Positions 30,765-39,338 of a DNA stretch of 41,195 nucleotides are shown in pieces; positions within the stretch are counted from its first letter, which is position 1, and every line of letters starts with the position of its first letter. The position numbers were made by a program, and so were the translations under genes. Under the pieces are notes generated by a model. It was not told where the DNA came from, ran no database searches, and was given only the letters and a program-made list of their open reading frames with translations. Origin of the DNA: an uncultured Pelagibacteraceae bacterium (GTDB taxonomy: Bacteria > Pseudomonadota > Alphaproteobacteria > Pelagibacterales > Pelagibacteraceae); the NCBI GenBank assembly GCA_902597875.1, contig CACJZK010000007.1:1-41195 (forward strand). The letters run 5' to 3'.

Positions 30765-31942
30765 TAAGCTACTAAGAAACTAAACTTCTCGGAGTCGTCA
30801 TACATAGACACTATAGGTTTGTCTTGTAATTCAAAAATTTCATCAGAATAAAATCCGTTAAATTTTGTTCTAAAAGTTAGACCATAAGCCCCAAGCTGCC
30901 CGAGCTCTACATAGTCGCCTTCCTTTATGTTATTAGGTAAGATGAAAGGACCTTTCATATAATCCAAACTGTCACAAGTCGGTCCATAAAAATTAAAAGT
31001 GGTAAGCTTTTTAGATTGCGCTCTCCCGTTTGAAATCATTCGAGTTGGTAATATGAAGTTAGGTACTCCAGCATCAAACAAACTCCCATAGGTTCCGTCG
31101 TTAATATAAAGCTTATTCTTTTTTCTAAGATTAACCTTAACTACTGTTGATCCGCTTTCAGCTACTAAAGCTCTTCCCGGTTCACAAATTATTTTTGGCA
31201 TTTTATTCAATTTTAAATTATTCAGTGCCTGTTTGATTTCTTCAATATAATTAATAAGTGGCTCAGGATTTAAGTCAGGGTAAATCGCAGGAAAACCACC
31301 ACCAACATTTATTACGTCTGGTATGATTTTCGTTTTTTTAATTATTGATCCTACTTCATTAATAGCTTTTGAAAATGAAATTTTATGCATACATTGTGAT
31401 CCGACGTGAAAACTAATACCAATAGATTTACCATGTTCTCTGCAGAGTCTAACCAATCCAAGAGCCTCACTTGATGAAGCGCCAAATTTTCTTGATAAGT
31501 CTATTTCTGCGTGTTCGTTTGAAATAGCAATTCTCACATATAAATTTAAATCTTTAGCGTGATTAGTAGACTCTAAAATTTTTTGTAGTTCGTCTTTACA
31601 ATCTAATGCAAAATCTTTAACCCCATATTCAAAATAAGCTTTAGCAATATCATCTCTACTTTTTACAGTATGCATAAAATATAATTTTGCATCTGCTTTC
31701 ATTTTTCTTAACAATTTAATTTCACTTATTGATGCAACATCAAAATTTTGAATATTATTATTAATGATATGTTTTAGGACTTTTTCGTTTGGATTAGTTT
31801 TAACAGCATAAAGAATTTTTCCTGGAAAATTTTTTTTAAAAAATTCAGTTGATTTCTTTATCTGCTCCGGTCGTATACAATAAACCGGATAATCAGGCTT
31901 TAAAGTGTTAACTAATTCGTTAACGTTTTTAAATTTTCGCAT
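30764..31942 (-). CDS. Fold-III PLP decarboxylase, ornithine/lysine/arginine decarboxylase family
   Basis: This 392-residue protein belongs to the alanine-racemase-fold basic amino acid decarboxylases. The PLP lysine is K48 in YAVKTNP, HVGSQC and CEPGRALVAESG bind the cofactor, and the catalytic cysteine is C323 in GPTCDSLD. The size fits ornithine decarboxylase (making putrescine) rather than the 630-residue SpeA arginine decarboxylase. Because aguB and aguA, which need agmatine, share the operon, an arginine-decarboxylating variant of this family is an alternative. RBS GAGGG is on the minus strand eight bases before the ATG. A leader with three mutually complementary arms lies upstream. Confidence 0.87.
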   Translation of the reverse strand: MRKFKNVNELVNTLKPDYPVYCIRPEQIKKSTEFFKKNFPGKILYAVKTNPNEKVLKHIINNNIQNFDVASISEIKLLRKMKADAKLYFMHTVKSRDDIAKAYFEYGVKDFALDCKDELQKILESTNHAKDLNLYVRIAISNEHAEIDLSRKFGASSSEALGLVRLCREHGKSIGISFHVGSQCMHKISFSKAINEVGSIIKKTKIIPDVINVGGGFPAIYPDLNPEPLINYIEEIKQALNNLKLNKMPKIICEPGRALVAESGSTVVKVNLRKKNKLYINDGTYGSLFDAGVPNFILPTRMISNGRAQSKKLTTFNFYGPTCDSLDYMKGPFILPNNIKEGDYVELGQLGAYGLTFRTKFNGFYSDEIFELQDKPIVSMYDDSEKFSFLVA

Positions 31943-31970
31943 CTCATGTGTCCCTCTTTTTGTTCACAGA

Positions 31971-32027
31971 AAGGTTTTTAAAAATTTAATAAAAAACCTT
32001 ATTATTTTCGCATTTAAGGTTTTTTTT
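31971..32027 (-). promoter_or_regulatory. Polyamine operon leader with three mutually pairing arms
   Basis: Read on the minus strand, arm 1 (32025 to 32016, AAAAAACCTT) can pair with arm 2 (32000 to 31991, AAGGTTTTTT), and arm 2 can instead pair with arm 3 (31979 to 31971, AAAAACCTT). The two hairpins exclude each other, as in attenuators or RNA switches. Both stems have only two G-C pairs, so stability is low, and whether the region is transcribed is unknown. The first hairpin also reads as a terminator-like shape on the plus strand with a T8 tail. Confidence 0.4.
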
Positions 32028-32062
32028 GCTTCATGTAAAGAAAAAAATGACAATTTAACAGG

Positions 32063-32092
32063 TTGCAATTTTCAAATTTATGTTCATATAAG
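32063..32092 (+). promoter_or_regulatory. regA promoter candidate
   Basis: TTGCAA (32063-32068), 18 bases and TATAAG (32087-32092) lie just before the regA ATG at 32098. Transcription would start at or next to the ATG, giving a leaderless mRNA. The match is moderate. Confidence 0.45.
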
Positions 32093-32097
32093 TTGCT

Positions 32098-32673
32098 ATG
32101 AGAAGTGTAAATATAGGAGCATCAAAACAACTTAATCTTGCCGATTTTGAAGATAAGAGCTTAATTATTGTTGATGACGACGATCCTTTTAGAAGCAGGC
32201 TCTCAAGAGCCATGGAAAAGAAAGGATTTAGCGTCAAAGAGGCAAAAACAGTGGAAAAAGCACTAGAAGTTATAAAATCGTCCCCTCCATCGTTTGCTGT
32301 AGTTGACCTTAGACTAGAAACAGGAAATGGTTTGGATGTTGTAAAAGAGCTCTCTAAGGTCAAAAAAGACAGTCGGATAGTGATGTTAACAGGATATGGG
32401 AATTTACCCACAGCAGTAGCTGCAGTAAAAGCTGGGGCGATAGATTATATGGCCAAACCTGTTGATGCAGATGATGTAGAGGCAGCTCTATTGGCTAATC
32501 CAGATACCAAAGCAAAACCTCCAGAAAACCCTATGTCAGCTGACAGAGTTAAATGGGAGCATATTCACAGAGTCTTTGAGTTATGTAATAGAAATGTCTC
32601 TGAAACTGCAAGAAGACTGAAAATGCATAGAAGAACTCTGCAAAGAATTCTATCTAAGAGATCTCCAAGATAA
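32098..32673 (+). CDS. regA: Redox response regulator RegA/PrrA/ActR
   Basis: RegA is the DNA-binding partner of RegB and controls energy-generating pathways in response to redox state. The 191-residue protein has a receiver domain with the acidic pocket DDDD at 26-29, phospho-acceptor D70 (AVVDLRLE), and switch residues in VMLTGYGN and AKPVD. A proline-containing linker leads to the Fis-type helix-turn-helix CNRNVSETARRLKMHRRTLQRIL at the C-terminus, highly typical of RegA. It is divergent from the polyamine operon and separated from regB by that operon. Its 3' end overlaps bioY by 24 bases on the other strand. Confidence 0.93.
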   Translation: MRSVNIGASKQLNLADFEDKSLIIVDDDDPFRSRLSRAMEKKGFSVKEAKTVEKALEVIKSSPPSFAVVDLRLETGNGLDVVKELSKVKKDSRIVMLTGYGNLPTAVAAVKAGAIDYMAKPVDADDVEAALLANPDTKAKPPENPMSADRVKWEHIHRVFELCNRNVSETARRLKMHRRTLQRILSKRSPR

Positions 32674-33228
32674 AGTATCTTTATTAAATATTGTTGTAAA
32701 AATTGCCAATATAGAAATTTTCAAAATTTCTGCAGGTAAAAATGGTAAAGCTCCTAGAGCCCATAGTTTTTCTATTGGAACAAAGTTAAGCAACCAAATT
32801 AGACCAAAAGTATATATGAAAGAAACTGAAAAAGCATACAGTGCAAAATTTAAAATAAAACGAACAATCAAACTATATTTAAAGTAAACTTTTAAAAATC
32901 CAGAAAAAAATACTGCTGGAATAAACCCAAGAAGATATCCCATTGTAGGACCAGTAAAATAAATCAAACCTACTCCTTTTTCTGGAGTTCCCGCAAATAC
33001 TGGTAATCCAATTATGCCTTCAAATAAATATAATGATATCGTAGCGATCCCAAGTTTCCAACCAAATATAACTCCAATAGCTAATACAACTAATGTTTGC
33101 ATTGTCATTGGCACTGGATAAAATGGAATTTTAATTTTTGATGAAATAGCAAGTGCAATGCTTCCGATTAACGCAATGAAAGCATACTTTATTATTTTTG
33201 AAGTTTTTAAATTTTTTACTAACTCCAT
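32650..33228 (-). CDS. bioY: Biotin transporter BioY (ECF substrate-binding subunit)
   Basis: BioY is the integral-membrane biotin-binding component of ECF-type transporters. The 192-residue protein has about six membrane spans. The N-terminal IPFYPVPMTMQTLVVL and FAGTPEKGVGLIYFTGPTMGYLLGF segments are BioY signatures. No bioM or bioN lies here; BioY can act with a shared energising module or alone. It lies 31 bases after an ABC ATPase gene that belongs to a different class. It points to biotin uptake from the environment, in keeping with a streamlined organism. Confidence 0.93.
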   Translation of the reverse strand: MELVKNLKTSKIIKYAFIALIGSIALAISSKIKIPFYPVPMTMQTLVVLAIGVIFGWKLGIATISLYLFEGIIGLPVFAGTPEKGVGLIYFTGPTMGYLLGFIPAVFFSGFLKVYFKYSLIVRFILNFALYAFSVSFIYTFGLIWLLNFVPIEKLWALGALPFLPAEILKISILAIFTTIFNKDTLSWRSLR

Positions 33229-33259
33229 ATTTGAATCTACCCTTATTTAAAGAAATTAT

Positions 33260-34192
33260 CTAGTTTTTTGTTAATTGAATAAAAACATCCTCTAAATCTC
33301 CCTCGTCTATTGAAATATCAAGTATTTTCAAGTTTTTTTCTTTAAGATAATTTATTAAATGTTCAAAGTTAATTAATTTTTTTTCGTAATTTATCGAAAT
33401 AGTATTATTTGACTCAATTAAAAATTTCACATTTGGTAGGCTAAGAGTTAAATCTGAGTTAAATTCTTTAAGTTTAAATGTGATTTTTTTTGTTTTAATT
33501 CTATCTAGAAGTTTTTTAGTAGTATCTAAGGCTACCAGATTTCCCTTATTTATAATTGCAATTCGATCACACATTTCTTGAGCTTCAAATAAATAGTGAG
33601 TAGTTAGAATTATGGTAACCCCTATTTTATTAAGTTCTTTTACGTTTTCCCACAAGTTTTTCCTTAATTCCACGTCAACTCCTGCAGTAGGTTCGTCTAA
33701 TACTAAAATAGGTGGTTGATGGACCATTGCTTTAGCAATTAATAATCTTCTTTTCATTCCTCCAGATAAACTTCTAGAATAAGAGTTGGCTTGATTTTCT
33801 AAAGAGACTAATTTTAAAATAATTTCAGTTATTCGTTTATCTTTAGATACCCCATATAAACCAGCTTGTAATTCTAATAATCTTTTTGGACTAAAAAATG
33901 CGTCCAAGTTTACTTCTTGTGGAACTATTCCAATTGAAGCTCTAACTTGTCTCGGATTTTTATCTAAGTCAAAACCCCAAACCTTAACAGTTCCCTCGCT
34001 TTTGGTAACTAAACCTCCAAGAATACTTAAAAAAGTAGTTTTGCCTGCACCATTTGGACCTAGTAGACCAAATATTTCACCTTGTTTGACATCAAAACTT
34101 AAATTATTTAATGCTTTTTCAGGGATAGTATTTATTTTATTTTTTGAATAAATCTTAGTAAGATTTTCAACAGTTAAAGCAATTTTGTTCAT
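33260..34192 (-). CDS. ABC-2-type exporter ATP-binding protein (no adjacent permease)
   Basis: This 310-residue ATPase has Walker A GPNGAGKT at about 45-52, the Q-loop GIVPQEVNLD, signature LSGGMKRRLLIAKAM, Walker B ILVLDEPTAG and the H-loop LTTHYLFEAQE. The C-terminal extension ending in DEGDLEDVFIQLT is typical of CcmA/DrrA-like ABC-2 exporters. The usual membrane permease is not next to it; downstream on the same strand is bioY, upstream is the divergent polA. The substrate is unknown. Confidence 0.88.
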   Translation of the reverse strand: MNKIALTVENLTKIYSKNKINTIPEKALNNLSFDVKQGEIFGLLGPNGAGKTTFLSILGGLVTKSEGTVKVWGFDLDKNPRQVRASIGIVPQEVNLDAFFSPKRLLELQAGLYGVSKDKRITEIILKLVSLENQANSYSRSLSGGMKRRLLIAKAMVHQPPILVLDEPTAGVDVELRKNLWENVKELNKIGVTIILTTHYLFEAQEMCDRIAIINKGNLVALDTTKKLLDRIKTKKITFKLKEFNSDLTLSLPNVKFLIESNNTISINYEKKLINFEHLINYLKEKNLKILDISIDEGDLEDVFIQLTKN

Positions 34193-34202
34193 AATTAATT
34201 TA

Positions 34203-34208
34203 ATTATA
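34203..34208 (-). promoter_or_regulatory. Possible -10 box of the ABC ATPase gene
   Basis: On the minus strand this reads TATAAT and would start transcription around 34196, about four bases before the ATG at 34192. No good -35 is visible. The 46-base spacer to polA leaves little room for another promoter. Confidence 0.3.
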
Positions 34209-34238
34209 TCATAAAAAATTTTGAGGTATTATGAATAT

Positions 34239-36998
34239 ATGAGTTCACTAAAAAAGTCTGATCATTTTTACCTAATAGATGGGTCTGGATATATTTTTAG
34301 AGCGTATTACGCTTTACCACCGCTCTCAAGAAAAAGTGATGGACTCCCCACAGGAGCTGTAAGTGGATTTTGTTCTATGCTTTTTAAACTTTTGGAAGAA
34401 GCTAGATCTGATGATTCAGAAAATAAACCAACTCATTTTGCTGTAATATTTGACTCTGCAAGGAAAAATTTTAGAAATGAAATTTTTAAAGATTACAAAG
34501 CAAATCGTAGTGATCCCCCTGAAGATCTTGCTCCACAGTTTGAATATATCAGAAAATCTGTTGAAGCTTTTAATTTACCATCAATCGAACTACTTAATTA
34601 TGAGGCAGATGATTTAATTGCTACATATGCAAAAAAAATTGTAAAAGCTGGAGCTAAAGTAACTATAATTTCATCAGACAAAGATTTAATGCAACTAGTT
34701 TCTGATAAAGTTAGATTGTACGATCCTGTAAAGTTTAAAGTTCTAGATGACAAGGATGTTAAAGAAAAATTTGGTGTTAAACCAAGTCAGGTTATAGATG
34801 TCCAATCTTTAGCTGGAGATTCATCAGATAATATTCCAGGAGTGCCTGGGATAGGCATTAAAACTGCTGCTGAATTAATAAATAAATATAAAAATTTAGA
34901 TAATTTACTTAAAAAAATTGATGAGATTACTCAAAAAAAAAGAAAAGAGACCTTATTAAAAAACAAAGACAAAGCAATTATGAGCAGGCAATTAGTTACA
35001 CTAAAGGATGACGTTCCAGTAAAAAATGACCCAAGCAGCTTTATATTAAAAGATATAAAAAAAGAAAAACTTTATGATTTTTTAAGAGAAATGGAATTTA
35101 ATAGATTGTTAAGTAGAGCTATAGATTTCTATGGCGATAGCGTAAAAAAGCAACAAAACAAAAAAAAATTAGAAAAAATTAATACAAAAGATTATGAAAG
35201 CATAACTAAAGAGAGAGATCTTGAAAAATGGATAAAAATTTTAAGCAAAGAATCTGTAATAGCTGTTGATACTGAAACTTCTTCATTAAATCCTCTAGAG
35301 ACTAATTTAGTAGGTATTTCTTTCAGCTACAAAGATAATAAAGCCTGTTATATTCCTCTCTCTCATAATAACTTTAAAGGTATAGAAAAAAAAACAGTTT
35401 TAGAGAAAGTCAGACCTTTATTAGAAGATCCTAGTATTAAAAAAGTTGGTCAAAACATAAAATTCGACTCTATAGTTTTTAAAAAAAATGGAATTAATTT
35501 AAGACCAATAGAGGACACAATGTTGATTTCTTACGTTTTAGATGCAGGATTAAATAGACATAACCTTGATACATTATCAGAAATTCATCTAAACCATAAA
35601 ACCATTACTTATAAAGAGGTTGTAGGCTCAGGCAAAAATAAACTTAATTTTAGCGATGTATCTCTTGAGAAAGCAACTGAGTATGCAGCAGAGGATGCCG
35701 ATATTACTCTCAGGCTTTACGAAATACTGAAAGAAAGAATGGATAAAGAAAAACTTAGTTTAATTTATGAAATTTTTGAAAAACCCATGATAAACCTTTT
35801 GTCAAAACTAGAAATTAAAGGAATCAAAGTAGACAAGGGTTATTTAAAAGAACTATCAAAAAAATATGAAAAAAGAATTAACAAAATAGAAAAAGAGATC
35901 TACTCTTTAGCCCAAAAAAAATTCAATATTGGTTCTCCAAAACAACTCGGTGAAATTATATATAATGATCTTAAAATAGCTAAACAAAAAAAAACCAAAA
36001 AAGGAAGTCTGGCCACAAACGCAAGCATTTTAGAAGACCTAGCTTATTCTGGTCACAAATTTCCTGATTTAGTTTTGAAATGGAGGCAATTATCAAAATT
36101 AAAGAATACTTATTCAGATGCTTTACAAGATCACATAAGTGAAAAATCTGGAAGAGTTCACACTTCATTTCTACTTGCGGCAACTAATACTGCTAGACTA
36201 GCATCCAGCGACCCCAATTTACAAAATATTCCCATTAAAACTGAAGACGGCAGAGAAATAAGGAAAGCTTTTATAGCAGAAAAAAATAATATCTTAATAT
36301 CTGCAGACTATAATCAAATTGAAATGAGAATCCTGGCAGATATGGCTGGAGTTAAAGAATTAAAAAAAGCTTTCAAGAACAATGAAGATATTCATAATCT
36401 CACTGCAAGCCAGGTTTTTAATGTCCCTACAAGTTCTATTGACTCAGAGATGAGAAGAAAAGCAAAAGCAATTAACTTTGGAATTATATATGGAATTACC
36501 CAATACGGTTTGGCTAAACAAATATCAGTTTCAAATCAAGAAGCTTTAGATTTCATTAATGCTTATTTCAAAAAATTTCCAGAAATAAAAGAATATATGA
36601 ATGATACGATTAAATTTTGCAGAAAAAATGGATATGTTAATAATATTTTTGGAAGAAAAATTCATTTAAGAGGAATTAATGACAAAAATTTTAGTGTAAG
36701 AAGTTTTCAAGAAAGAGCAGCAATTAATGCTCCTATCCAAGGATCCGCAGCCGATATCATAAGACTTGCTATGATAAAAATTGATAACTTAATTAAAACA
36801 GATAAAAAATTTAAAACTGATATTTTATTACAAATCCATGATGAGCTGATATTTGAAACACCGAGAGAAAGTAAAGATTATGTTGAAAAAATCATAAAAA
36901 AAGCAATGACATCAGTTTCAAGTTCAGATCATCATGTCTTTTCAATACCTCTAGAAGTAACTGTAAATTCAGGGCATAATTGGGGAGAGACACATTAA
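34239..36998 (+). CDS. polA: DNA polymerase I
   Basis: PolA fills gaps and removes RNA primers in repair and lagging-strand synthesis. From ATG 34239 it has 919 residues: a 5'-3' exonuclease domain (start region FYLIDGSGYIFRAYYALPP, to about 300), a 3'-5' exonuclease domain whose DTE motif (VIAVDTETSSL) near residue 344 is intact, and the polymerase with SADYNQIEMRILA (about 688), the O-helix RRKAKAINFGIIYG (about 738) and QIHDELIFE (about 865). An in-frame TTG at 34221 exists, but GAGG at 34223-34226 lies upstream of the ATG and the ATG gives the normal N-terminus. Confidence 0.96.
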   Translation: MSSLKKSDHFYLIDGSGYIFRAYYALPPLSRKSDGLPTGAVSGFCSMLFKLLEEARSDDSENKPTHFAVIFDSARKNFRNEIFKDYKANRSDPPEDLAPQFEYIRKSVEAFNLPSIELLNYEADDLIATYAKKIVKAGAKVTIISSDKDLMQLVSDKVRLYDPVKFKVLDDKDVKEKFGVKPSQVIDVQSLAGDSSDNIPGVPGIGIKTAAELINKYKNLDNLLKKIDEITQKKRKETLLKNKDKAIMSRQLVTLKDDVPVKNDPSSFILKDIKKEKLYDFLREMEFNRLLSRAIDFYGDSVKKQQNKKKLEKINTKDYESITKERDLEKWIKILSKESVIAVDTETSSLNPLETNLVGISFSYKDNKACYIPLSHNNFKGIEKKTVLEKVRPLLEDPSIKKVGQNIKFDSIVFKKNGINLRPIEDTMLISYVLDAGLNRHNLDTLSEIHLNHKTITYKEVVGSGKNKLNFSDVSLEKATEYAAEDADITLRLYEILKERMDKEKLSLIYEIFEKPMINLLSKLEIKGIKVDKGYLKELSKKYEKRINKIEKEIYSLAQKKFNIGSPKQLGEIIYNDLKIAKQKKTKKGSLATNASILEDLAYSGHKFPDLVLKWRQLSKLKNTYSDALQDHISEKSGRVHTSFLLAATNTARLASSDPNLQNIPIKTEDGREIRKAFIAEKNNILISADYNQIEMRILADMAGVKELKKAFKNNEDIHNLTASQVFNVPTSSIDSEMRRKAKAINFGIIYGITQYGLAKQISVSNQEALDFINAYFKKFPEIKEYMNDTIKFCRKNGYVNNIFGRKIHLRGINDKNFSVRSFQERAAINAPIQGSAADIIRLAMIKIDNLIKTDKKFKTDILLQIHDELIFETPRESKDYVEKIIKKAMTSVSSSDHHVFSIPLEVTVNSGHNWGETH

Positions 36999-37021
36999 AT
37001 TTAATTTTTAACGCCTAAATT

Positions 37022-37049
37022 TTGACAATTTAATTTTGATTATTAAAAT
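37022..37049 (+). promoter_or_regulatory. chvI promoter candidate
   Basis: A perfect TTGACA (37022-37027), 16 bases and TAAAAT (37044-37049) sit directly before the chvI ATG at 37056. Transcription would start at or within one base of the ATG, giving a leaderless mRNA. Confidence 0.5.
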
Positions 37050-37055
37050 CTATAT

Positions 37056-37754
37056 ATGGCAAATACAATAGCTTTAGTTGATGATGATCGCAATCTACTT
37101 ACAGGCATAAGCATTGCTCTTGAGAGAGAGGGTTTTAAAGTTCAAACTTACATAGACGGTGAGTCCGCTTTGGTTGGTTTAATGAGAAATCCTCCTGACT
37201 TAGCAGTGGTAGATATTAAAATGCCTAGGATGGATGGAGAAGAGCTCTTAAAAAAGCTTAAAAAAAAGATGTCTATACCAATTATTTTTTTAACTTCAAA
37301 AGATGATGAGGTAGATGAACTTCTTGGTTTAAAACTTGGCGCAGATGATTTCGTAAGAAAATCAGGCGGATTTTCAATGAAGGTTTTAATAGAAAGAATA
37401 AGAGTTCAATTAAGAAAAAAAACTGATGTTGCAGATGATTCAAAAAATATTATTACGCATGGAAAACTAAAATTAGACTCTTCCCAATTAGAATGTGAAT
37501 GGGGAGGAAAGGCTTTACCAGATAAATTGACCACAACAGAGTTTTTAATAGTTAAAGAATTAGCAAAAAGACCTGGAGTGATAAAAGAAAGAGCCCATCT
37601 TATGGATATTGCTTATAAAGAAAATACCGAAATAGAGGATAGAACAATAGATAGCCATGTAAAACGTATAAGAAAGAAATTTAAGAAAGTAGATGATAAA
37701 TTTTCTGCGATTGAAACAAGGTATGGAAGCGGGTATAGATGGAATGTTAGTTAA
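37056..37754 (+). CDS. chvI: OmpR-family response regulator ChvI
   Basis: ChvI is the DNA-binding regulator paired with ChvG in alphaproteobacteria, acting in envelope and acid-stress responses. The 232-residue protein has a receiver domain (acidic DDD at 9-11, phospho-acceptor D53 in VVDIKMPRMDGEE, FLTSKDD switch, VRKSGG) and a C-terminal OmpR-type winged helix with RTIDSHVKRIRKKF and ETRYGSGYRW. The TAA stop overlaps the chvG ATG by one base. Confidence 0.88.
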   Translation: MANTIALVDDDRNLLTGISIALEREGFKVQTYIDGESALVGLMRNPPDLAVVDIKMPRMDGEELLKKLKKKMSIPIIFLTSKDDEVDELLGLKLGADDFVRKSGGFSMKVLIERIRVQLRKKTDVADDSKNIITHGKLKLDSSQLECEWGGKALPDKLTTTEFLIVKELAKRPGVIKERAHLMDIAYKENTEIEDRTIDSHVKRIRKKFKKVDDKFSAIETRYGSGYRWNVS

Positions 37755-39292
37755 TGAAGCAAAAAAAATCAGCCTCTATTTTAAGAAAATTTTTATTATT
37801 TAATTTATTAGTTTTTTCAATACTTGGTCTTTTCACAATTTTATATTTAAAAGCTGTCCAACCTAACCTAGTTAAAAAAAGAACACTTAATCATATCACC
37901 ATTATTAATAACACTTCGGACCATTTAGAAAGATTAAATATAGAGTTCGAAAAAAACAGTATAAAAACATTTCTTCTATCAACTAGATTTCTCTTTCAAA
38001 GTTTAGATAGAGTTCAATTTTATAATATATACGGTGATAAAATCGGAGATACAAATATCTTAGATTTAGACCAAAGCGTTTTTTCAAAATCTGATTCAAT
38101 TATAGAGTTAAGTATTGATGGAAAAAATAATGAAGAAAGTTCAAAAATTGTTGAAAAAAAAAACGACGACAAAAACCTGAACCTCGAAGTAATAGAAAAA
38201 GAAACGATTTTAAATATTTTTCAAAATGAGCCAGTTGTAATAGAAAAAGAAATAAATAAAAATTTCTTTGTAAGCACTCTTGATGAAGTAAAAATTAAGA
38301 ATGAAAGGAAGGGATTCATTGTAGTAACCGAACAAGCTAATGATATTTTGTTTGCCGTTGAAGAAAGAAAAAATTTTGTAATAAGAACGGTTTTAGCAGT
38401 TGCATTAGTAATTTTAATTTTTTCACTTTTCTTAAATAAATATATTTTAAAACCTATTAAATTTTTAGTTTTATTTACTGAGTCCATAAAAGCAAAAGCC
38501 GATAAGCCAGTTAATGTAGACAAATTTTTTATTAGGGGAGATGAAATAGGAAAATTGACCCAATCTATAGATGAAATGACAACAGAACTTCAGAAAAGAA
38601 CTAATCGTGCTGAGACATTTTCAACAGACTTAGCTCACGAAATCAGAAATCCGCTTGCATCTTTGAAAGGAGCATCCGAATTGTTAGATAAAACTAGTGA
38701 ACAGAAAGAGAGAGAAAAATTATTTGAAATAATTAATCATGATGTTGAAAGAATAGAAAGATTAATAACAGATTATTCTCAAATGTTAAAAGATGAAGCT
38801 TCTTTGATAAGAGAAAAAATGAAAAAAATAGACCTAGATTCTGTAGTTAGAGGAGTTATAGATGACTTTAAACAAAATCTATCTAGTCAAAATAAAAAAA
38901 TAGACATAAATATTATTCATAGAAGCAAAAATGGTAAAAGATTCTTTGTGCTTGGTATTGAAAATAGACTTGAGCAAGTCATTGCGAATTTATTAGATAA
39001 TGCAATTTCTTTTAGTAAGAATAACAGCAAAATTGATATTGAAATTAGCGAAAACAAAAGCAATTATATGCTTTTAGTAAAAGATGAGGGTCCAGGATTT
39101 TCTGAAACATCAACACAAAAGATCTTCAAAAGATTTTATAGCAATAGACCAAAAAATTTTGGAGAACACTCAGGTCTTGGCTTAAACATTGTAAAAAATA
39201 TAGTTGAACTTCATAAAGGTTCAATAACAGCATCAAATAGGCCAAATAAAAAAGGAGCTCAAATAGAAGTTTTGTTGCCAAAATTAAACTAG
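37754..39292 (+). CDS. chvG: Sensor histidine kinase ChvG
   Basis: ChvG is the membrane sensor that phosphorylates ChvI. The 512-residue protein has a membrane span at about 13-32, a periplasmic sensor region to about 210, a second span at about 211-232, a HAMP linker, the phospho-acceptor H295 in DLAHEIRNPLASLKG, and the ATPase domain with NLLDNAISFSK, DEGPGF and GLGLNIVKNIV. It is translationally coupled to chvI. In many relatives hprK and PTS genes follow; here ahcY comes next after 46 bases. Confidence 0.88.
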   Translation: MKQKKSASILRKFLLFNLLVFSILGLFTILYLKAVQPNLVKKRTLNHITIINNTSDHLERLNIEFEKNSIKTFLLSTRFLFQSLDRVQFYNIYGDKIGDTNILDLDQSVFSKSDSIIELSIDGKNNEESSKIVEKKNDDKNLNLEVIEKETILNIFQNEPVVIEKEINKNFFVSTLDEVKIKNERKGFIVVTEQANDILFAVEERKNFVIRTVLAVALVILIFSLFLNKYILKPIKFLVLFTESIKAKADKPVNVDKFFIRGDEIGKLTQSIDEMTTELQKRTNRAETFSTDLAHEIRNPLASLKGASELLDKTSEQKEREKLFEIINHDVERIERLITDYSQMLKDEASLIREKMKKIDLDSVVRGVIDDFKQNLSSQNKKIDINIIHRSKNGKRFFVLGIENRLEQVIANLLDNAISFSKNNSKIDIEISENKSNYMLLVKDEGPGFSETSTQKIFKRFYSNRPKNFGEHSGLGLNIVKNIVELHKGSITASNRPNKKGAQIEVLLPKLN

Positions 39293-39338
39293 CAAAGTTG
39301 CTTGATAAGAATTAATTATATTGTTAAAAGAAATTTTT

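Noticed and set aside
32650-34192. BioY plus the adjacent ABC ATPase as a biotin ECF transporter
   Set aside because: The ATPase has the C-terminal extension of ABC-2 exporters and is not BioM-like; adjacency is probably incidental.
34221-34238. TTG start for polA
   Set aside because: The ATG at 34239 gives the usual PolA N-terminus and has GAGG upstream.
39321-39338. TTG start for ahcY
   Set aside because: The six added residues are unlike the family and an ATG follows at 39339.
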